NCBI GenBank assembly: GCA_009925685.1
Contig: RFYG01000003.1
Coordinates: forward strand, 1 to 37,958
Length of the DNA stretch: 37,958 nt
Direction of reading: 5' to 3'
Source: Pseudomonadota bacterium
GTDB taxonomy: Bacteria > Pseudomonadota > Alphaproteobacteria > Rickettsiales > UBA1997
A program made the position numbers and the translations under genes. The notes under the pieces are model-generated. The model had not been told where the DNA came from, searched no databases, and saw nothing but the letters and a program-made list of their open reading frames with translations. This document shows positions 18,181 through 26,913 of the stretch, piece after piece. Numbering within the stretch: the stretch's first letter is position 1; each line of letters begins with the position of its first letter.

Positions 18181-19470
18181 TTTATTAATAAAATCCTTAA
18201 CTAACTTCAAAATATCCATCACCGTGTCACGAATTTTGGCGTCAAAACCAATGTTAGTTTTAGCCCAATCTTTGACCCATGGCCTAGCAAGATCCCAAAT
18301 ATTAAGATTTGGGTCAAGGGTAACGCCAACACCTTCAACTAAAAGAAGAGTTTTTTGCAACAAAAGCAATTCCGGTTTGGTTTCCATGTGGTAATTTCTC
18401 GACATTTCAATTAGAGCGGTGAGTAGCTTGGCAATCGAAATATCTTTGACATCGATTCCAACAATCATTTCTCCAATTTTTCGACATGATAAAGCAAGAT
18501 CATCGATATTGGTATCGCTCGGAACAAAACCCACCTCAACATGAATTTCAGCAACTCGTTGATAGTTTTTGTGTAAAAAACCAATCAAAACCTCGGCAAC
18601 CGCAATGCGCGTTTTTTTATCAATTTTGCCCATTATTCCAAAATCAACCACGGCAATATTGCCATTATTCATTAAAAATAAATTACCCGGATGCATGTCG
18701 GCATGAAAAAAACCATGAACGTAAACTTGTTGAAAATAAGACAAGACAAGGTTTTCGGCGATAGTTTTTTTGTCAAAAGGTGAGTCGTGAATTGCTTCTT
18801 TATTAGAAAATGGAATTCCATCAATCCATTCGCTAACCAATATTTTGTTGGTCGAATGTTGCCAAAAAATTTGTGGCACATAAAACCCTTTTATTCCTTC
18901 TAAATCTTCTTTGAGTTTTGAGCCATTGGCTCCTTCGTGAAGCAAATCTAGTTCATAACGAGCAGTTTGTTTTAATAAATCGGCAATATCGCGAAGGGTT
19001 TTGCCTAAAAAATCAGAAAATGGATTCACGATTTTTATTAAAAGTTTTAGGGTTGCAATATCGCGCATCATGGTTTTTTGGATATTTGGGCGCAGTATTT
19101 TTACTGCTACTAATTGTCCATTTTGTAATTGAGCTTTGTGAACCTGAGCAATTGAGGCTGATGCGATTGGAATAAAATTAAAGTCTTTGAAGATTTTATC
19201 AAAATCTGCACCCAATTCTTGATCAATAATTGTTGTTAATTTTTTTGGGCAAAAGGGCTCAATTTTATCTTGGAATTTTGATAGAGCGCTGGCTATTGTA
19301 GATCCAACCAAATCAGCTCTTACCGATAATAATTGACCTAATTTTATGAAGGATGGCCCTGCGCTATTTAAAAAAAAATAGATAGCCTTGGTTTTATTAA
19401 TTAATAGAAGTGGAAGAAGTGAAATTAAAAGAGTTAGTAATCTAATAAGATTAATTAATGGCAAAAACAC
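18166..19470 (-). CDS. ubiB: UbiB-family protein kinase-like protein (ubiquinone biosynthesis)
   Basis: An atypical kinase/ATPase of the ABC1/ADCK family needed for aerobic ubiquinone synthesis, membrane-associated. The KxGQ motif is in AGPSFIKLGQLLSVRADLVG near residue 33. The ATP-site lysine is in VAVKILRPNI, and the catalytic segment reads FFHADMHPGNLFLM, then VVDFGIMGKID. At 434 residues it is somewhat shorter than the common 500 or so. A hydrophobic N-terminal stretch (LIRLLTLLISLLPLLLI) is present, but the usual C-terminal pair of transmembrane helices is not evident. A small membrane protein gene ends 11 bases upstream. Confidence 0.9.
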   Translation of the reverse strand: MFLPLINLIRLLTLLISLLPLLLINKTKAIYFFLNSAGPSFIKLGQLLSVRADLVGSTIASALSKFQDKIEPFCPKKLTTIIDQELGADFDKIFKDFNFIPIASASIAQVHKAQLQNGQLVAVKILRPNIQKTMMRDIATLKLLIKIVNPFSDFLGKTLRDIADLLKQTARYELDLLHEGANGSKLKEDLEGIKGFYVPQIFWQHSTNKILVSEWIDGIPFSNKEAIHDSPFDKKTIAENLVLSYFQQVYVHGFFHADMHPGNLFLMNNGNIAVVDFGIMGKIDKKTRIAVAEVLIGFLHKNYQRVAEIHVEVGFVPSDTNIDDLALSCRKIGEMIVGIDVKDISIAKLLTALIEMSRNYHMETKPELLLLQKTLLLVEGVGVTLDPNLNIWDLARPWVKDWAKTNIGFDAKIRDTVMDILKLVKDFINKQNLL

Positions 19471-19481
19471 TAGAATTAAAT

Positions 19482-19826
19482 TTATGGCGTTGTGCCGTTA
19501 TTATGATTTTGAGTGCTAGGATTTGGAATTGTTGTCGGCGAGTTGGTATCAATTTTAATTTTTGTTAAATCAACATCGACGCCAGCCCATGAAAATAGGT
19601 TATTGAGGAGTTTAGATAAAATTTCTAAAATATTTACCGACATTTCTTGGATACGACTAATAACCAACTTTAGTGCTTGAGCCTCATTGCTTCTTTGTTC
19701 TAGACCAAGAATAGCGATAAGTTCATCAACGGTAATAATTTTTAAGACAAGCATAATAACAATTAATGATAAAGCTGTGGAGCTGTAAATCATTGCAATG
19801 CGAACGTATGTAAAGGGAGTGATCAT
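19482..19826 (-). CDS. hypothetical single-pass membrane protein
   Basis: A 114-residue protein of no recognised family. It has one strong hydrophobic helix at about residues 12-30 (STALSLIVIMLVLKI), an amphipathic middle region, and a Pro/Thr/Asn-rich tail that looks disordered. It lies 11 bases upstream of ubiB in the same direction and may be co-transcribed with it. It is continuous and well spaced, so likely real, but no function can be given. Confidence 0.55.
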   Translation of the reverse strand: MITPFTYVRIAMIYSSTALSLIVIMLVLKIITVDELIAILGLEQRSNEAQALKLVISRIQEMSVNILEILSKLLNNLFSWAGVDVDLTKIKIDTNSPTTIPNPSTQNHNNGTTP

Positions 19827-19887
19827 TGGAAAAAATTTGTTTTTTGAAATCTTAATTATGGCTTTTTTAGCTTCAAGATATTTATAG

Positions 19888-20796
19888 CTAATCAGTCAAG
19901 AATTTTAAGAGCGCTTGCCTTATTGCGACCCCAGCTGAAACTTGTTTTAAAATCACAGATTTTTCAAGATCATCAGCGAGTTTTGAAGAAATTTCAACAC
20001 CACGATTTATTGGCCCTGGATGCATGACCAGAGCGTTGTTGGTGACTTTAAGTTTTTCATGACTTAGTCCGTAAAGTTTGAAATATTCTTGAGGAGATGG
20101 AATGAATGATCCACTCATTCTTTCTTGTTGGATTCTAAGTAACATTACCACATCAGCATTATTAAGGCCTTTTCCTAGTTCATTAAAAACTTCAATATTC
20201 CAATTAATTTTTAACCACTCTCTAAAATCATGAGGCACTAGAGTAGCGGGAGTTATTATGTTTATTTTGCAACCATATTTAGATAATAGTTTGATATTAG
20301 AACGAGCTACACGCGAGTGTAAAACATCGCCACAAATTGCAATCTTAAGATTTTGTAAATGATGCTTATGCTTCTTGATGATGAAGCAGTCCAGCAATGC
20401 TTGTGATGGATGTTCATTGGTGCCATCTCCGGCATTAATTAGTGAGCAATTAATGTATTTTTTTAATAATTCTACGATCCCACTTGAATTATGGCGAATT
20501 GCAACAAAGTCGGGTTGCATAGCATTAATGGTTTGAGTGGTATCAATTATTGATTCACCCTTTTTTAACGATGATAAAGAGATATCCAGATTAACGACCT
20601 TGGCACCCATTTTTTTGCCAGCAATTTCAAAAGACATTCTGGTTCGAGTCGAGTTTTCGAAAAAAAAGTTAATTAGTAATTTGCCGTCGAGATCATGGTG
20701 TTGTTGATGCGGATTGTTAAAGTAAAGATTTGCTAAATCGAAAATTTTTTCAATTTGATCTATTTTTAGTTGGTCAATCGAAATAAGATCTTTCAT
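19888..20796 (-). CDS. pyrB: aspartate carbamoyltransferase catalytic subunit
   Basis: Catalyses the committed step of pyrimidine synthesis, carbamoyl phosphate plus aspartate to carbamoyl-aspartate. The carbamoyl-phosphate loop FFENSTRTRMSFEIAG is near residue 45, with GDGTNEHPSQALLDCF in the middle and HPGPINRGVEI near residue 260. The 302-residue length is standard. Its start overlaps the stop of the upstream ABC ATPase gene by 4 bases, so the two are coupled. Its presence points to de novo pyrimidine synthesis, which Rickettsia has lost. No pyrC (normal or pseudo) is adjacent. Confidence 0.95.
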   Translation of the reverse strand: MKDLISIDQLKIDQIEKIFDLANLYFNNPHQQHHDLDGKLLINFFFENSTRTRMSFEIAGKKMGAKVVNLDISLSSLKKGESIIDTTQTINAMQPDFVAIRHNSSGIVELLKKYINCSLINAGDGTNEHPSQALLDCFIIKKHKHHLQNLKIAICGDVLHSRVARSNIKLLSKYGCKINIITPATLVPHDFREWLKINWNIEVFNELGKGLNNADVVMLLRIQQERMSGSFIPSPQEYFKLYGLSHEKLKVTNNALVMHPGPINRGVEISSKLADDLEKSVILKQVSAGVAIRQALLKFLTD

Positions 20797-21725
20797 GTTT
20801 TGGCGATAAGATGTTTGAAAATTTCTTCTAAATCTGGTTGTTGAGTTACGATGTCGGTGATTTGAATTTTGGAATTATAAACTTCTTCAAGGATTTTTTC
20901 GACGTGGATTTTGGCTGGATCAAAGGTGATTGAAATTTTATTTGCGGTTAAGTTTTTAATATTAATCTCTGGGATTTTTGTAAATAAGTTGGCGCTAACA
21001 TTTGCGCCAGAGGTAATAATAATTTCTTTATTTGAAAGAACTTTCATCAAATTCTCTTTAGAGTCATTGGCAATTAATTGACCTTTGTCAATAACTGCTA
21101 TTTGGTCGCACAACTGTTCAGCTTCTTCAAGATAATGGGTGGTCAATAAGATTGTCGTGCCGTTATTATTAAGTTTTTTGACATAATTCCAAAGTTGATT
21201 ACGAAGCTCGACATCAACCCCAGCGGTTGGCTCGTCTAATACTAAAATTTCGGGGTTGTGAACTAGAGCCTTTGCTACCAATAAGCGTCGACGCATTCCA
21301 CCCGAGAGACTTCTGGGTGTTGCTTTAGATTTATCTTTTAATCCAAGGGCTTCGATTATTTCATCGGTGCGCCTCAAGGCTTTTTTTATGCCAAAATATC
21401 CGGCATAAATTTCAAGAGTTTCATAAACATTAAAAAACGGATCGATTATGAGTTCTTGGGGAACTATGCCAATTTTGAATTTAGTGGCTTGTTGATTTTC
21501 ATCTATATCGATGCCACCAATTTTAACCTTGCCAGAGGTTTTTTTAACTAACCCAGCCAGAATATTGATAATGGTCGATTTGCCGGCGCCATTCGGGCCC
21601 AATAAACCAAAAAATGACCCTTTTTTTATTTTTAGATTTATCGATTTTAGCGCGACTTTTGAACTTGAGTGGTTTTTTTTGTGATAAGTTTTTTCTAAAT
21701 CACTAATTTCGATTGCGTAATCCAT
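20793..21725 (-). CDS. ABC transporter ATP-binding protein (CcmA/DrrA type)
   Basis: A 310-residue ATPase. Walker A is GLLGPNGAGKSTIINIL near residue 38, the signature is LSGGMRRRLLVAKAL near 139, Walker B is EILVLDEPTAGVD, and the H-loop is TTHYLEEAEQLCDQ. A C-terminal extension of about 80 residues is typical of the multidrug/polysaccharide exporter CcmA/DrrA/YadG group. The family pairs with a separate ABC-2 permease, but none is next to it here; pyrB follows with a 4-base overlap instead. The substrate is unknown. Confidence 0.88.
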   Translation of the reverse strand: MDYAIEISDLEKTYHKKNHSSSKVALKSINLKIKKGSFFGLLGPNGAGKSTIINILAGLVKKTSGKVKIGGIDIDENQQATKFKIGIVPQELIIDPFFNVYETLEIYAGYFGIKKALRRTDEIIEALGLKDKSKATPRSLSGGMRRRLLVAKALVHNPEILVLDEPTAGVDVELRNQLWNYVKKLNNNGTTILLTTHYLEEAEQLCDQIAVIDKGQLIANDSKENLMKVLSNKEIIITSGANVSANLFTKIPEINIKNLTANKISITFDPAKIHVEKILEEVYNSKIQITDIVTQQPDLEEIFKHLIAKT

Positions 21726-21775
21726 TTATAAAATTTTTGAGTTTTTAGTTTTAACGATCAACGCGCTAAATTTTG

Positions 21776-22099
21776 TTATAAAGTTATTTGTTTTTCCTTG
21801 AGAAAGGTTTGTAACTCTCCGCTTTGAAACATTTCTTTAACTATGTCACAACCGCCGATAAATTCACCTTTTATATAAAGTTGAGGAATGGTTGGCCAAT
21901 CAGAAAATTCTTTAATTCCTTGTCTAATTTCTGGGTCGGCCAAGACGTTAATGTCAATAAAATTAACCTTAAGATTTCTTAAAATTTGAACCACCACTGC
22001 CGAAAAACCGCATTGAGGAAAATCTTTGGTTCCTTTCATGAATAAGACTACGGGATTTTGTTCAACGGTGTTAGAGATTTCTTGATTTATATTGCGCAT
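21776..22099 (-). CDS. grxD: monothiol glutaredoxin, Grx4 family
   Basis: A 107-residue CGFS glutaredoxin. The active-site stretch is [20 protein letters not shown], and the glutathione-binding [20 protein letters not shown] follows. Such proteins carry and transfer [2Fe-2S] clusters and act with BolA-type partners. The bolA-like gene ends 2 bases upstream, and this adjacent bolA-grxD pair is common in alphaproteobacteria and supports both calls. The length is normal. Confidence 0.95.
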   Translation of the reverse strand: MRNINQEISNTVEQNPVVLFMKGTKDFPQCGFSAVVVQILRNLKVNFIDINVLADPEIRQGIKEFSDWPTIPQLYIKGEFIGGCDIVKEMFQSGELQTFLKEKQITL

Positions 22100-22101
22100 A
22101 A

Positions 22102-22332
22102 TTATTGGGATGAAGTTTTTAGTTCGATAGCGTGAAGTTGTTTATGCAAAACATTATCAAGCGCTTTGTGAACAATTTTATGTTGTTGAATTTTGTTTAA
22201 ATTGGCAAATTGTTGGTCAATTATTTCAATACGATAATGGTCTTTGTCGCCTACGGTATCAACAACTTTTATTGTTGCGTTAGGAAAGTTTTGTAGAATC
22301 AAGTTGTAAAGGATTTTTTGTTCAATCGCCAT
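22102..22332 (-). CDS. BolA-family protein
   Basis: A 76-residue BolA/IbaG-like protein. The conserved part around [20 protein letters not shown] fits the KH-like BolA fold. The C-terminal histidine region [10 protein letters not shown] fits the cluster-ligand end of the domain. Family members form [2Fe-2S]-bridged heterodimers with monothiol glutaredoxins and take part in iron-sulfur trafficking. It is directly followed by grxD with 2 bases between. Confidence 0.9.
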   Translation of the reverse strand: MAIEQKILYNLILQNFPNATIKVVDTVGDKDHYRIEIIDQQFANLNKIQQHKIVHKALDNVLHKQLHAIELKTSSQ

Positions 22333-22387
22333 TTTAAATTTTTAAAAAATCTTAAATTAACCCTCCAACTATGTCAATCTTGAAGGT

Positions 22388-23266
22388 CTAAAAAAGTCCG
22401 AAATTTTTTAATATTGTTATAACGCTAAGACTGGCAATAACGGTGCCAACAATAATCATTAAAAGTGAAGTTGGTAGTCTGGTGGTAATTTTGGCCGCAA
22501 ATGGCGCGCTAATTATTCCTCCCAATATGAGGCCAGCAATTATTTCTGGTTCGTTAATGCCAACAAAAATTGCAAAAGAAAATCCCGTTGAGGTAGTAAT
22601 AAAAAATTCTGCCGAATTAACAGAGCCAATAGTTTTTTTAGGTTCGTGACCGCGGGACAATAGCGTTGTGGTAACAACCGGCCCCCAGCCACCTCCCCCA
22701 ATAGCATCTATTATGCCACCTGCGAGTGCCAATGGGGTAATTTTTTTGGCGTTAATTTTATTGATAAAAACCCGTTTTTTTAAAGCTTTAAAAATTATAA
22801 ATATTCCCATTAATGCCAGATAAATTGAAATCCAAGGTTTTAAAATTTTACCGTCTATATTTGTTAATATGAATACGCCGACCAGACCACCGATAATTCC
22901 AGGAAAAATTAGGTTTAGGAACAGTTTTTTGTCAATATTGTTGAGTCGCCAATGGCTTAATCCTGAGGCGCCAGTTGTAAAAACTTCGGCAATGTGAATG
23001 GAGCTAGAAGCAACTATTGGAGAAACTCCTTGGCTCAATAAAAATGTTGTAGCTGTGAGGCCATAAGCCATGCCGATTGCGCCGTCAATTAATTGAGCAA
23101 TAATTCCGATTAAAAATGAGTTGGTGAGGTTTTTTATATTGACATCGCCATCAACCTTAAAATAAAGCACAGTGCAAATTATGGCGACTGCAGAGGTTAA
23201 AAATAAGGTAAGGATATTTTGAAAAGTGGTGTTGTAATTTTTTTGATGATTAGTTTTTTTTGGCAT
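22388..23266 (-). CDS. TSUP family (TauE/SafE) membrane permease
   Basis: A sulfite exporter TauE/SafE-type transporter of 292 residues with about eight hydrophobic segments. The family repeats are visible as IGIIAQLIDGAIGMAYGLTA and LAGGIIDAIGGGGWGPVVTT. TSUP proteins move sulfite, sulfoacetate or other small anions; the substrate here is not known. ATG 23266 (MPKKTNHQK) is preferred over a TTG nine codons upstream, because that TTG lies inside the loop of a strong G/C hairpin. It lies downstream of pnp on the same strand but across that hairpin. Confidence 0.85.
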   Translation of the reverse strand: MPKKTNHQKNYNTTFQNILTLFLTSAVAIICTVLYFKVDGDVNIKNLTNSFLIGIIAQLIDGAIGMAYGLTATTFLLSQGVSPIVASSSIHIAEVFTTGASGLSHWRLNNIDKKLFLNLIFPGIIGGLVGVFILTNIDGKILKPWISIYLALMGIFIIFKALKKRVFINKINAKKITPLALAGGIIDAIGGGGWGPVVTTTLLSRGHEPKKTIGSVNSAEFFITTSTGFSFAIFVGINEPEIIAGLILGGIISAPFAAKITTRLPTSLLMIIVGTVIASLSVITILKNFGLF

Positions 23267-23280
23267 TTTTTGTTTTGGAT

Positions 23281-23304
23281 ATTGGGGGGGCAACCCCCCC
23301 CAAT
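23281..23304 (-). terminator. strong G7/C7 hairpin at the pnp 3' end
   Basis: A perfect 10-bp stem of ATT plus seven G (23281-23290) with seven C plus AAT (23295-23304) around a 4-base loop. It lies 30 bases after the pnp stop and 15 bases before the TSUP start on the minus strand. No U-tract follows in the minus direction (the next bases are ATCCAAAAC), so it is not a classical intrinsic terminator. It may act as a 3'-end stabiliser or partial terminator, or as a block to the downstream gene. Confidence 0.45.
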
Positions 23305-23334
23305 TAGGTGTTTTAAGGCAATTCCAGTTGAGAA

Positions 23335-25677
23335 CTAACTAAAGAAACCTCTTCTTTTTTTAGAAGAATCATCTCTATCACCTCTATCGCGGTTATCACG
23401 ACGATCGTCTCTGTCGCCTCTATCGCGGTTATCACGACGATCTCTTCTGTCGTCACCCCTTCTATCGTCATTTCTTCTTTTGTCACGACGATCATCTCGG
23501 TCGCGAGAATCGTCACCACGAGAAGAAAACTCTCTTTCATCGACGATATTAGGTTTGTTAGAAATCTTATCAGAAATATCCTCTCCAGTAATTTGATCAA
23601 CGCAACGATAGCTGAGTTTAGGGCGTCCTTTTTTGTCAAATCCGATCACTTTTACTTTAACGATATCGCCTTCGTTAATGACGTCTTCGACAAATTCTAT
23701 TCTATATTCTGCCAATTCAGAAATATGAACAAAGCCATCACGATTTGGAGAAATGCTAACAAAAGCCCCGGCATCTATGACCTTTACAACTGGGCCTTCA
23801 TAGATATCACCAATTTCTGGTTCAAAAGTGATTTCATTAATCATGCTCAAGGCTTTTTTGATTGAATCAGAGCTGTTTGACGAGATTTTAACGATTCCGC
23901 TATCTTCAATATCAACAATCGCTCCCGAAACTGCGCAAATTTCTTTGATTACAGCCCCTCTCGAACCAATAACTTCACGAATTTTCTTTTGAGGAATGGT
24001 TATAGTTTCGACTTTTGGAACATTGTTGTTGAGTTCGGTGCGAGGCGAATTAATAACGGCATCCATTTTGTTAAGAATGTGAATCCTCCCTTCGTATGCT
24101 TGCTCGAGGGCTTTTTGCATAATTTCGGTTGTTATGCCATTGATCTTGATATCCATTTGGAGAGCGGTGATACCTTCTCGGGTTCCGGCCACTTTAAAAT
24201 CCATATCGCCAAGATGATCTTCGTCACCCATAATGTCGGATAAAATAACGAATTTTTCACCTTCTTTTATTAAACCCATAGCAATTCCTGAAACCGGAGC
24301 TTTGATTGGAACCCCAGAATCCATAAGGGCCAGCGAAGTACCGCACACTGTTGCCATTGAAGATGAGCCGTTTGATTCGGTAATCTCAGAGACAATTCTA
24401 GTAGTGTATGAAAATTTTTCATTGCTAGGATAAACAGGATTTATGGCTCTCCAAGCTAATTTTCCGTGGCCGATTTCTCTTCTTCCTGGAGATTTTAATT
24501 GACCAACTTCACCAACTGAATATGGCGGGAAGTTGTAATGAAGCATGAATGATTCTTCGCTTAATCCAGCATCTAGTGATTCGATTAATTGTTTATCTTT
24601 ACCGCCAGCGCCAAGTGTTGAAACAACCAAAGCTTGGGTTTCGCCTCGAGTAAATAAAGCTGAGCCATGAACTTGCGGAAGAACGCCAATCTCAATTTCA
24701 ATTGGTCGGATTTGAGTGGTTGAGCGACCGTCAATTCTGGTACCGTTATCTAAAACGTCATTTCTAACGATTTCTTGGGATAATGTTTTGAAAATCGATT
24801 TTATTTTGTTGTCGTCAATACTGTTTTCAGGATTAACAAAGCGCGATTTAATATCGCTAAAAATTTGTTCCAAGTCACTTGAACGGGCTTGTTTTTCGAG
24901 TTTTTTATAAGCTTTAATTAGTCTATCACCAATAAAGTTTTTAATATCATTTTTAAGGTTATCATTATTGTTTTGAGGTATTTGAATTTTTTGTTTCCCA
25001 CATTCTTTTACCAAATCTTCAATTAATTTTATAATTGGTTGGAATGCGCTATGCCCAAAACTAACGGCTTCAAGCATTTTCTGTTCGGACAGTTCTTTTG
25101 CCTCGGATTCAACCATTAAAACTGAACTAGTAGTTCCGGCAACCACCAAATCAAGTGAACTGTTTTTTAATTCTTCGTTACTTGGATTAAGTACAAACTC
25201 GTTGTTGATGTATCCAACTCTTGCTCCGGCAACAATCATCTCAAAAGGAGCTTCGGAAATTGCTAACGCAGCAGAAGAGCCAATTAAGGCAGGAATATCG
25301 GGGTTACACGAAGGATCGTAAGATAATACAGTACAAACCACATTTACTTCGTTGTAAAAGTTTGTTGGGAACATTGGACGAATAGGTCTATCTATAAGTC
25401 TTGCTACTAGGGTTGCTGAGTCAGATGGCTTAGTTTCTCGTTTGAAAAAGCCCCCAGGGATTTTTCCAGCAGCATATGATTTTTCTAAGTAATTTACAGT
25501 GAGTGGAAAAAAATCTGCTCCATCGACAGCTTTATGGGCCATGGTTACCGCACAAAGGACAGTGGTATTGCCGTATTTAACTATAACCGAGCCGTTAGCT
25601 TGGCGAGCTATTTTGCCAGTTTCAATTGATAGGTTTTTGCCATTCCAATTAATGTCTTTTTTTGTAACATTGAACAT
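23335..25677 (-). CDS. pnp: polyribonucleotide nucleotidyltransferase
   Basis: A phosphorolytic 3'-5' exoribonuclease, a trimer and core of the RNA degradosome. Two RNase PH domains span roughly residues 1-240 and 310-540, the first with FFKRETKPSDSATLVARLID and the second with FTRGETQALVVSTLG. The KH domain has KKIREVIGSRGAVIKEI near residue 564. The S1 domain has GPVVKVIDAGAFVSISPNRD and DGFVHISEL near residue 645. Total length is 780, longer than the usual 700 or so because of a tail from about residue 715 that is almost entirely Arg and Asp with Asn and Gly, containing a 12-residue unit twice in tandem. It follows rpsO, as in most proteobacteria. Confidence 0.97.
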   Translation of the reverse strand: MFNVTKKDINWNGKNLSIETGKIARQANGSVIVKYGNTTVLCAVTMAHKAVDGADFFPLTVNYLEKSYAAGKIPGGFFKRETKPSDSATLVARLIDRPIRPMFPTNFYNEVNVVCTVLSYDPSCNPDIPALIGSSAALAISEAPFEMIVAGARVGYINNEFVLNPSNEELKNSSLDLVVAGTTSSVLMVESEAKELSEQKMLEAVSFGHSAFQPIIKLIEDLVKECGKQKIQIPQNNNDNLKNDIKNFIGDRLIKAYKKLEKQARSSDLEQIFSDIKSRFVNPENSIDDNKIKSIFKTLSQEIVRNDVLDNGTRIDGRSTTQIRPIEIEIGVLPQVHGSALFTRGETQALVVSTLGAGGKDKQLIESLDAGLSEESFMLHYNFPPYSVGEVGQLKSPGRREIGHGKLAWRAINPVYPSNEKFSYTTRIVSEITESNGSSSMATVCGTSLALMDSGVPIKAPVSGIAMGLIKEGEKFVILSDIMGDEDHLGDMDFKVAGTREGITALQMDIKINGITTEIMQKALEQAYEGRIHILNKMDAVINSPRTELNNNVPKVETITIPQKKIREVIGSRGAVIKEICAVSGAIVDIEDSGIVKISSNSSDSIKKALSMINEITFEPEIGDIYEGPVVKVIDAGAFVSISPNRDGFVHISELAEYRIEFVEDVINEGDIVKVKVIGFDKKGRPKLSYRCVDQITGEDISDKISNKPNIVDEREFSSRGDDSRDRDDRRDKRRNDDRRGDDRRDRRDNRDRGDRDDRRDNRDRGDRDDSSKKRRGFFS
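23373..23442. repeat. 36-bp in-frame tandem repeat within pnp
   Basis: The block CCTCTATCGCGGTTATCACG starts at 23381 and again at 23417, a 36-bp period with at least 26 bases identical and near-identical flanks. It encodes two copies of the 12-residue unit RRDNRDRGDRDD in the PNPase tail. Further degenerate Arg/Asp codons continue to about 23520. Copy number may vary between strains. Confidence 0.8.
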
Positions 25678-25737
25678 ATTTTCATCTTTTTAAGTTTTTA
25701 AGGGATGTGAATAATTGCTTAGTCACTTTATGCAACA

Positions 25738-25790
25738 AATTGCAGATTGGGAATTGAAGATTTGCTTGGTCTTGCAATTATGCGAATCTG
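25738..25790 (-). promoter_or_regulatory. candidate structured leader of pnp
   Basis: The 134 bases between rpsO and pnp contain two short inverted pairs: 25738-25744 (AATTGCA) with 25773-25779 (TGCAATT), and 25743-25748 (CAGATT) with 25785-25790 (AATCTG). The two partners near 25743 overlap by two bases, so the two helices exclude each other. In E. coli, pnp is autoregulated through an RNase III-processed leader stem; a similar role here is an inference. Confidence 0.3.
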
Positions 25791-25811
25791 TTTTGAAAAA
25801 TATTTTTAATA

Positions 25812-26081
25812 CTATTTTCTAATATCAAGTTTTTTGATAAGATCTTCGTAGCGTTGATTTGAAATATTTTTCAGGTAATCAAGGAGTCTTCTTCTTTTGC
25901 CAACCAAAATAAGCAGACCTCTTCTGGAAGAGTGATCTTTTTTATGATTTTTTAAATGTTCAGTGAGATTATCAATTTTTTTAGTAAGAACCGCGCATTG
26001 AACTTCAACTGAACCGGTGTCATTTTTGGACGTAGCAAAGTCTTTTACTATTTGTTTTTTAGTTTTGGTATTGAACAGCAT
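25812..26081 (-). CDS. rpsO: 30S ribosomal protein S15
   Basis: A primary 16S rRNA-binding protein of the small-subunit platform. At 89 residues it is exactly the family's length. Diagnostic parts are [40 protein letters not shown] and [20 protein letters not shown]. It lies in the conserved truB-rpsO-pnp order on the minus strand. Confidence 0.97.
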   Translation of the reverse strand: MLFNTKTKKQIVKDFATSKNDTGSVEVQCAVLTKKIDNLTEHLKNHKKDHSSRRGLLILVGKRRRLLDYLKNISNQRYEDLIKKLDIRK

Positions 26082-26167
26082 TTTTTAATTAATTTGTGCC
26101 TGAATCGATAACTCAAGCTGGTTGCTAACATTAACTCAAATCATCATATTTTGTAGTGTTTTTACAT

Positions 26168-26905
26168 CTAATGTAAATCTAGAAGTGAGCCATCTTTATA
26201 AGACTGGCCAAACATAATTGAGTTTTTTAAATCGTCAAGCGAAATTGTTTGGTGAATTTTAAACGCCCCAACCTCCAATCTTTTTAAATTTTCTACATAT
26301 CCACAGATATTATTTTTTATACAAATATCGTGAACAAGTGTTCGAATATAAGTCCCTTTTGAGCACTCAAATTCTAGCTCGCATGAGTCATTCGAAAATT
26401 TTAAAACTTTGATTGATTTTATAAATACTTCTCGCCACGGCATTTCAAAGTCTTTTCCCTCTCTGGCTAGTTTGTATGAGCGCACACCGTTAATTTTGAT
26501 AGCCGAAAATTTAGATGGCTGTTGCTTTATTTTACCTAAAAAACTTGTTAAACTTTCTGCGAATTTTGACAAATTTACCCTGTTTTTAGATGTTTGTACG
26601 ATTTTTCCTGAAGTGTCATCTGTATCACGAAACTCTCCAAAATTTATTTCTACAAAATATTTTTTTGAATAATTCATAATCTCATTACTTTGTTTGGTGC
26701 ACTTGTTTACGGCAATTGGAAGAACTCCAGTTGCAAAAGGATCGAGGGTTCCTCCGTGACCAACTTTTTTAGCTTTGGTAATTCTTTTGATTATACTTAC
26801 GACTTTTGCTGATGAGTAGTTAATAGGTTTATCGATGTTAACCCAATAGTTGTCTTGTGAAAAGTTAATTGATCTTTGGGAGATTATTTTTGGTGACAAA
26901 TTCAT
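26168..26905 (-). CDS. truB: tRNA pseudouridine(55) synthase
   Basis: Makes pseudouridine 55 in the T-loop of tRNAs. The catalytic Asp is in KKVGHGGTLDPFATGVLPIA near residue 55. KINGVRSYKLAREGKDFEMP and CSKGTYIRTLVHDI mark the rest of the catalytic core. At 245 residues it is a short form; the C-terminal PUA domain of the roughly 300-residue enzymes looks reduced or absent. It starts 8 bases after the atpG stop, tying it to the ATP synthase unit upstream. Confidence 0.94.
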   Translation of the reverse strand: MNLSPKIISQRSINFSQDNYWVNIDKPINYSSAKVVSIIKRITKAKKVGHGGTLDPFATGVLPIAVNKCTKQSNEIMNYSKKYFVEINFGEFRDTDDTSGKIVQTSKNRVNLSKFAESLTSFLGKIKQQPSKFSAIKINGVRSYKLAREGKDFEMPWREVFIKSIKVLKFSNDSCELEFECSKGTYIRTLVHDICIKNNICGYVENLKRLEVGAFKIHQTISLDDLKNSIMFGQSYKDGSLLDLH

Positions 26906-26913
26906 TTGCTAAC

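Noticed and set aside
23267-23293. TTG start for the TSUP gene
   Set aside because: It lies within the loop and stem of the G7/C7 hairpin; ATG 23266 is nine codons downstream and gives a normal start.
23313-23639. Minus-strand ORF over the PNPase tail with Val/Ile/Glu repeats
   Set aside because: It is an alternative frame of the Arg/Asp repeat in pnp; the pnp frame is continuous with the S1 domain.
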